Assembly (NCBI RefSeq): GCF_002160985.1
Contig: NZ_NFLQ01000002.1
Location: 62,001 to 126,000 of the forward strand
Direction of reading: 5' to 3'
Origin: Lachnoclostridium sp. An118
GTDB taxonomy: Bacteria; Bacillota; Clostridia; Lachnospirales; Lachnospiraceae
DNA: 64,000 nt
The notes under the pieces are model-generated. The model had not been told where the DNA came from and did not search any database. It worked only from the letters and a program-made list of their open reading frames with translations. Numbering within the stretch: position 1 is the stretch's first letter; every line of letters begins with the position of its first letter. Of this stretch, positions 61,743 through 64,000 are shown in pieces. Made by a program: the position numbers and the translations under genes.

Positions 61743-64000
61743 ATGGAAAAGCAACTGATTAAAATTTCGGTCCGGGCCCTGGTGGAGTTCATCCTCCAGA
61801 GCGGGGACCTTGACAATCGAACTGCCTCGGCGGACAAGGAGGCCATGCAGATGGGGGCCCGGCTCCACCGGAAGATCCAGCGGCAGACGGGGAGCATGTA
61901 CACGCCGGAGGTGTCCATGAAATGCCAGGTGCCCTACGAGAAGTTCATCCTCCAGGTGGAGGGGCGGGCGGACGGCGTCATGGACACGGAGGAGGGGCTG
62001 GTCATCGACGAGATCAAGGGGATATTCCGGGATGTGAACGCCCTGGAGGAGCCGGTGCCGGTGCACCTGGCCCAGGCCAAATGCTACGCTTTTATCTACG
62101 GGGACCAGCATGAGCAGGAGAGGATGGGCGTGCAGATGACCTACTGTCATCTGGAGACAGAGGAGATACGCCGGTTCCGGCAGGAGTACACCACAGAGGA
62201 GCTGAGAGAGTGGTTTTACGGCATCACGGACGCCTACGAAAAGTGGGCTCTCTTCCAGGTGGAGTGGAAGGAGAAGCGGAACGCTTCCATAAAAAAGGTG
62301 GAATTTCCCTACCAGTACCGGGACGGGCAGAAGAAGCTGGCGGCCGCTGTCTACAGGACCATTGAGAGACAGAAAAAGCTGTTCATCCAGGCTCCCACAG
62401 GGGTGGGAAAAACTATGGCCACTGTCTTTCCGGCTGTGAAGGCAGTGGGGGAGGGACTGGTGGACAAGCTCTTCTACCTGACCGCCAAGACCATCACCAG
62501 GACTGTGGCCCAGCAGGCCTTTGACATACTGAAGCAGCCCGGCCCGGATGGGCCCGCCGCAGTGGGGCCCGCTGCAGTGGAGGAGGGGGATACGGCTCTC
62601 CGGTACAAGGTCATCACCCTGACGGCAAAGGAGAAGATATGCTTCTGCGAGAAGCCGGAGTGCAATCCGGACTACTGTCCTTACGCCAAGGGACATTTTG
62701 ACCGTATCAACGATGCGGTCTATGACATGATCACCACCTCTGACGACATGAGCCGTCAGGCGGTGGAGGAGCAGGCGAAGAAATGGCAGGTGTGCCCCTT
62801 CGAGCTGGGTCTGGACCTGTCCCTGTGGGCGGACGCAGTCATCTGCGACTACAACTATGTCTTTGACCCCAACGCGAAGCTGAAGCGGTTTTTCGGCGAG
62901 GGGGTGAAGGGGGACTACATCTTCCTCATTGACGAGGCCCACAACCTGGTGGAGCGGGGACGGGAGATGTTCAGCGCCAGCCTCTGCAAGGAGGACGTGA
63001 TGAAGGTCCGCCGCCTTGTGAAGACGAGGGACGTCCGGCTTGCCCGGCAGCTGGAGGACTGCAACCGCCAGATGCTGGCCCTGAAACGGGAGTGCGACGG
63101 CTGCCAGGTGCTGGAGAGCGCCGGGGGCATCTACCTGAAGCTTCTGTCTGTCATGGCTGAGATGGAGCGGTATCTGGAGGAGTGCAAGGAGGAGGACGTC
63201 CGGGAGGAGGTGCTGAGCCTCTACTTTGAAGTGCGGATGTTTGAGACCATCTATGAAAAGCTGGACGAGAACTACATGATCTATTCCGAAATTGACGGGG
63301 AGGGAAAATTCTTTGTCCGCCTGTTCTGCGTCAACCCGGCGGTCAATCTGAACGAAGCTCTGGAAAAAGGGGTGAGCACCATCTTTTTCTCCGCCACCCT
63401 CCTTCCCATCCGCTATTACAGACAGCTCCTCAGCACAAAGACGGACGACTACGCGGTCTACGCCCAGTCCACCTTTGCCAGGGAGAACCGGCTCCTTCTC
63501 CTTGGAAATGACGTGAGCACCCGGTACACTGCGAGAGGGGAGGCCACCTACCGGAAATACGCCTCCTATCTGCTGGAGATGGTGCAGGGGAAAAAGGGAA
63601 ACTACATGGCCTTTTTTCCCTCCTACAAGTTCATGGAGGAGGTCTACGACCAGTTCCTCCTCCTGGCTGAAAAGGAGGATAGCAGCGCCCAGTGCATGAT
63701 CCAGGCCCCCTACATGTCGGAGGAGGCAAGAGAGATCTTTCTGGAGGAATTCGAGGAGGAGCGGGAGGAGAGCCTCCTTGGCTTCTGCGTCATGGGGGGC
63801 ATCTTCTCCGAGGGCATCGACCTGTCCAGAGACCGGCTCATCGGCGCCGCCGTGGTGGGCACCGGACTGCCCCAGGTGTGCCGGGAGAGAGAGCTCCTTA
63901 GGGAGTACTTTGACAAAAAGGGACTCCGGGGCTTTGACTACGCCTACGTCTACCCGGGCATGAACAAGGTCCTCCAGTCCGCGGGCCGGGTCATCCGCAC
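61743..64000 (+). CDS. PD-(D/E)XK nuclease fused to XPD/DinG-type helicase (3' end outside window)
   Basis: 752 codons are visible, with no stop before the window edge. Residues 60-116 hold a RecB/Cas4-like nuclease: GRADGV (Asp77), IDEIKG (Glu90, Lys92) and QAKCY (Gln111, Tyr115). Helicase motifs follow: Walker A APTGVGKT (217-224), a 4Fe-4S cysteine set (Cys300, 302, 307, 312, and QVCPFELG), the DEAH box LIDEAHNLV, and later SEGIDLSRDR-type motif V (FSEGIDLSRDRLIGAAVVG). XPD/DinG enzymes unwind 5' to 3'. A strong AAGGAGG lies at 61836-61842 before Met37, an alternative start that would shorten the N-terminal domain but keep the nuclease. Confidence 0.92.
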   Translation, partial: MEKQLIKISVRALVEFILQSGDLDNRTASADKEAMQMGARLHRKIQRQTGSMYTPEVSMKCQVPYEKFILQVEGRADGVMDTEEGLVIDEIKGIFRDVNALEEPVPVHLAQAKCYAFIYGDQHEQERMGVQMTYCHLETEEIRRFRQEYTTEELREWFYGITDAYEKWALFQVEWKEKRNASIKKVEFPYQYRDGQKKLAAAVYRTIERQKKLFIQAPTGVGKTMATVFPAVKAVGEGLVDKLFYLTAKTITRTVAQQAFDILKQPGPDGPAAVGPAAVEEGDTALRYKVITLTAKEKICFCEKPECNPDYCPYAKGHFDRINDAVYDMITTSDDMSRQAVEEQAKKWQVCPFELGLDLSLWADAVICDYNYVFDPNAKLKRFFGEGVKGDYIFLIDEAHNLVERGREMFSASLCKEDVMKVRRLVKTRDVRLARQLEDCNRQMLALKRECDGCQVLESAGGIYLKLLSVMAEMERYLEECKEEDVREEVLSLYFEVRMFETIYEKLDENYMIYSEIDGEGKFFVRLFCVNPAVNLNEALEKGVSTIFFSATLLPIRYYRQLLSTKTDDYAVYAQSTFARENRLLLLGNDVSTRYTARGEATYRKYASYLLEMVQGKKGNYMAFFPSYKFMEEVYDQFLLLAEKEDSSAQCMIQAPYMSEEAREIFLEEFEEEREESLLGFCVMGGIFSEGIDLSRDRLIGAAVVGTGLPQVCRERELLREYFDKKGLRGFDYAYVYPGMNKVLQSAGRVIR

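Noticed and set aside
62535-62581. Short tandem repeat coding for GPAAVGPAAV in the helicase gene
   Set aside because: Two imperfect 15-bp units in a loop next to the Fe-S domain; an ordinary slippage product with no sign of disruption.
61533-62942. 469-codon minus-strand frame opposite the nuclease-helicase gene
   Set aside because: Antisense shadow of a gene with clear nuclease and helicase motifs.

Overview
The window is GC-rich chromosomal DNA from a spore-forming anaerobe of class Clostridia, most likely a Lachnospiraceae gut bacterium. Pointers are spoVT, the clostridial SCIFF peptide with its radical-SAM maturase, a fused SecDF, HrcA/CIRCE heat-shock control, T-box and THF riboswitches, TTGACA/TATAAT promoters, and small families typical of the group (DUF5685, TIGR04086, DUF3793, DUF2325). 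No phage, insertion sequence, rRNA operon or CRISPR array was seen. Coding density is high.

Layout. 0-3 kb: tail of a DUF5685 gene, a DnaJ-like protein, a membrane protein, spoVT and a TIGR04086 membrane protein. 2.9-6.8 kb: scfA (SCIFF precursor), scfB (maturase), secDF. 6.9-17 kb: recJ, apt, a bifunctional (p)ppGpp synthetase/hydrolase, an MBL-fold hydrolase, hemZ, hisS, aspS. 17-18.3 kb: AT-rich island with two identical tRNA-Gly(GCC) genes on the minus strand around a decayed metallophosphoesterase. 18.4-22.6 kb: hom, a THF riboswitch with folT, a MarR regulator, and a DUF3793/flavodoxin/DUF2325 operon. 22.7-26 kb: thyA, folA, a glycosyltransferase and a PHP phosphoesterase. 26-30 kb: T-box (probable valine specifier) with ilvB-ilvN, then ilvE. 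30-35 kb: minus-strand ABC exporter, moaA with a MOSC-MogA fusion, a small unknown gene, an RluA-type pseudouridine synthase. 35.3-40.4 kb: CIRCE-hrcA-grpE-dnaK-dnaJ.

40.5-48.5 kb is a fructan/sucrose utilisation locus: a LacI repressor, a sugar ABC transporter, a GH32 beta-fructosidase and a fructokinase, with arrays of AACCGGTT-type operators at both divergent promoters. 48.5-55.8 kb: a GlgX-type debranching enzyme, a DesK/NarL-type two-component system, and a divergent three-gene ABC-2 exporter sharing a promoter region that holds a perfect 16-bp palindrome. 55.8-59.3 kb: iron alcohol dehydrogenase, ornithine cyclodeaminase-family enzyme, RidA, Mrp ATPase.

59.4-64 kb is the most interesting stretch, a DNA-repair-like neighbourhood. 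A radical-SAM/helix-hairpin-helix protein and a partner (TIGR03916/TIGR03915-type pair, function unproven) sit behind a consensus promoter with two LexA/SOS boxes. Next is a PD-(D/E)XK nuclease fused to an XPD/DinG-type helicase, which runs off the window. A dispersed palindrome with a ggacgtaa...ttacgtcc core occurs three times (12.4, 59.3 and 61.7 kb); the third copy appears to supply the -35 half of a promoter that would give the helicase a nearly leaderless mRNA.
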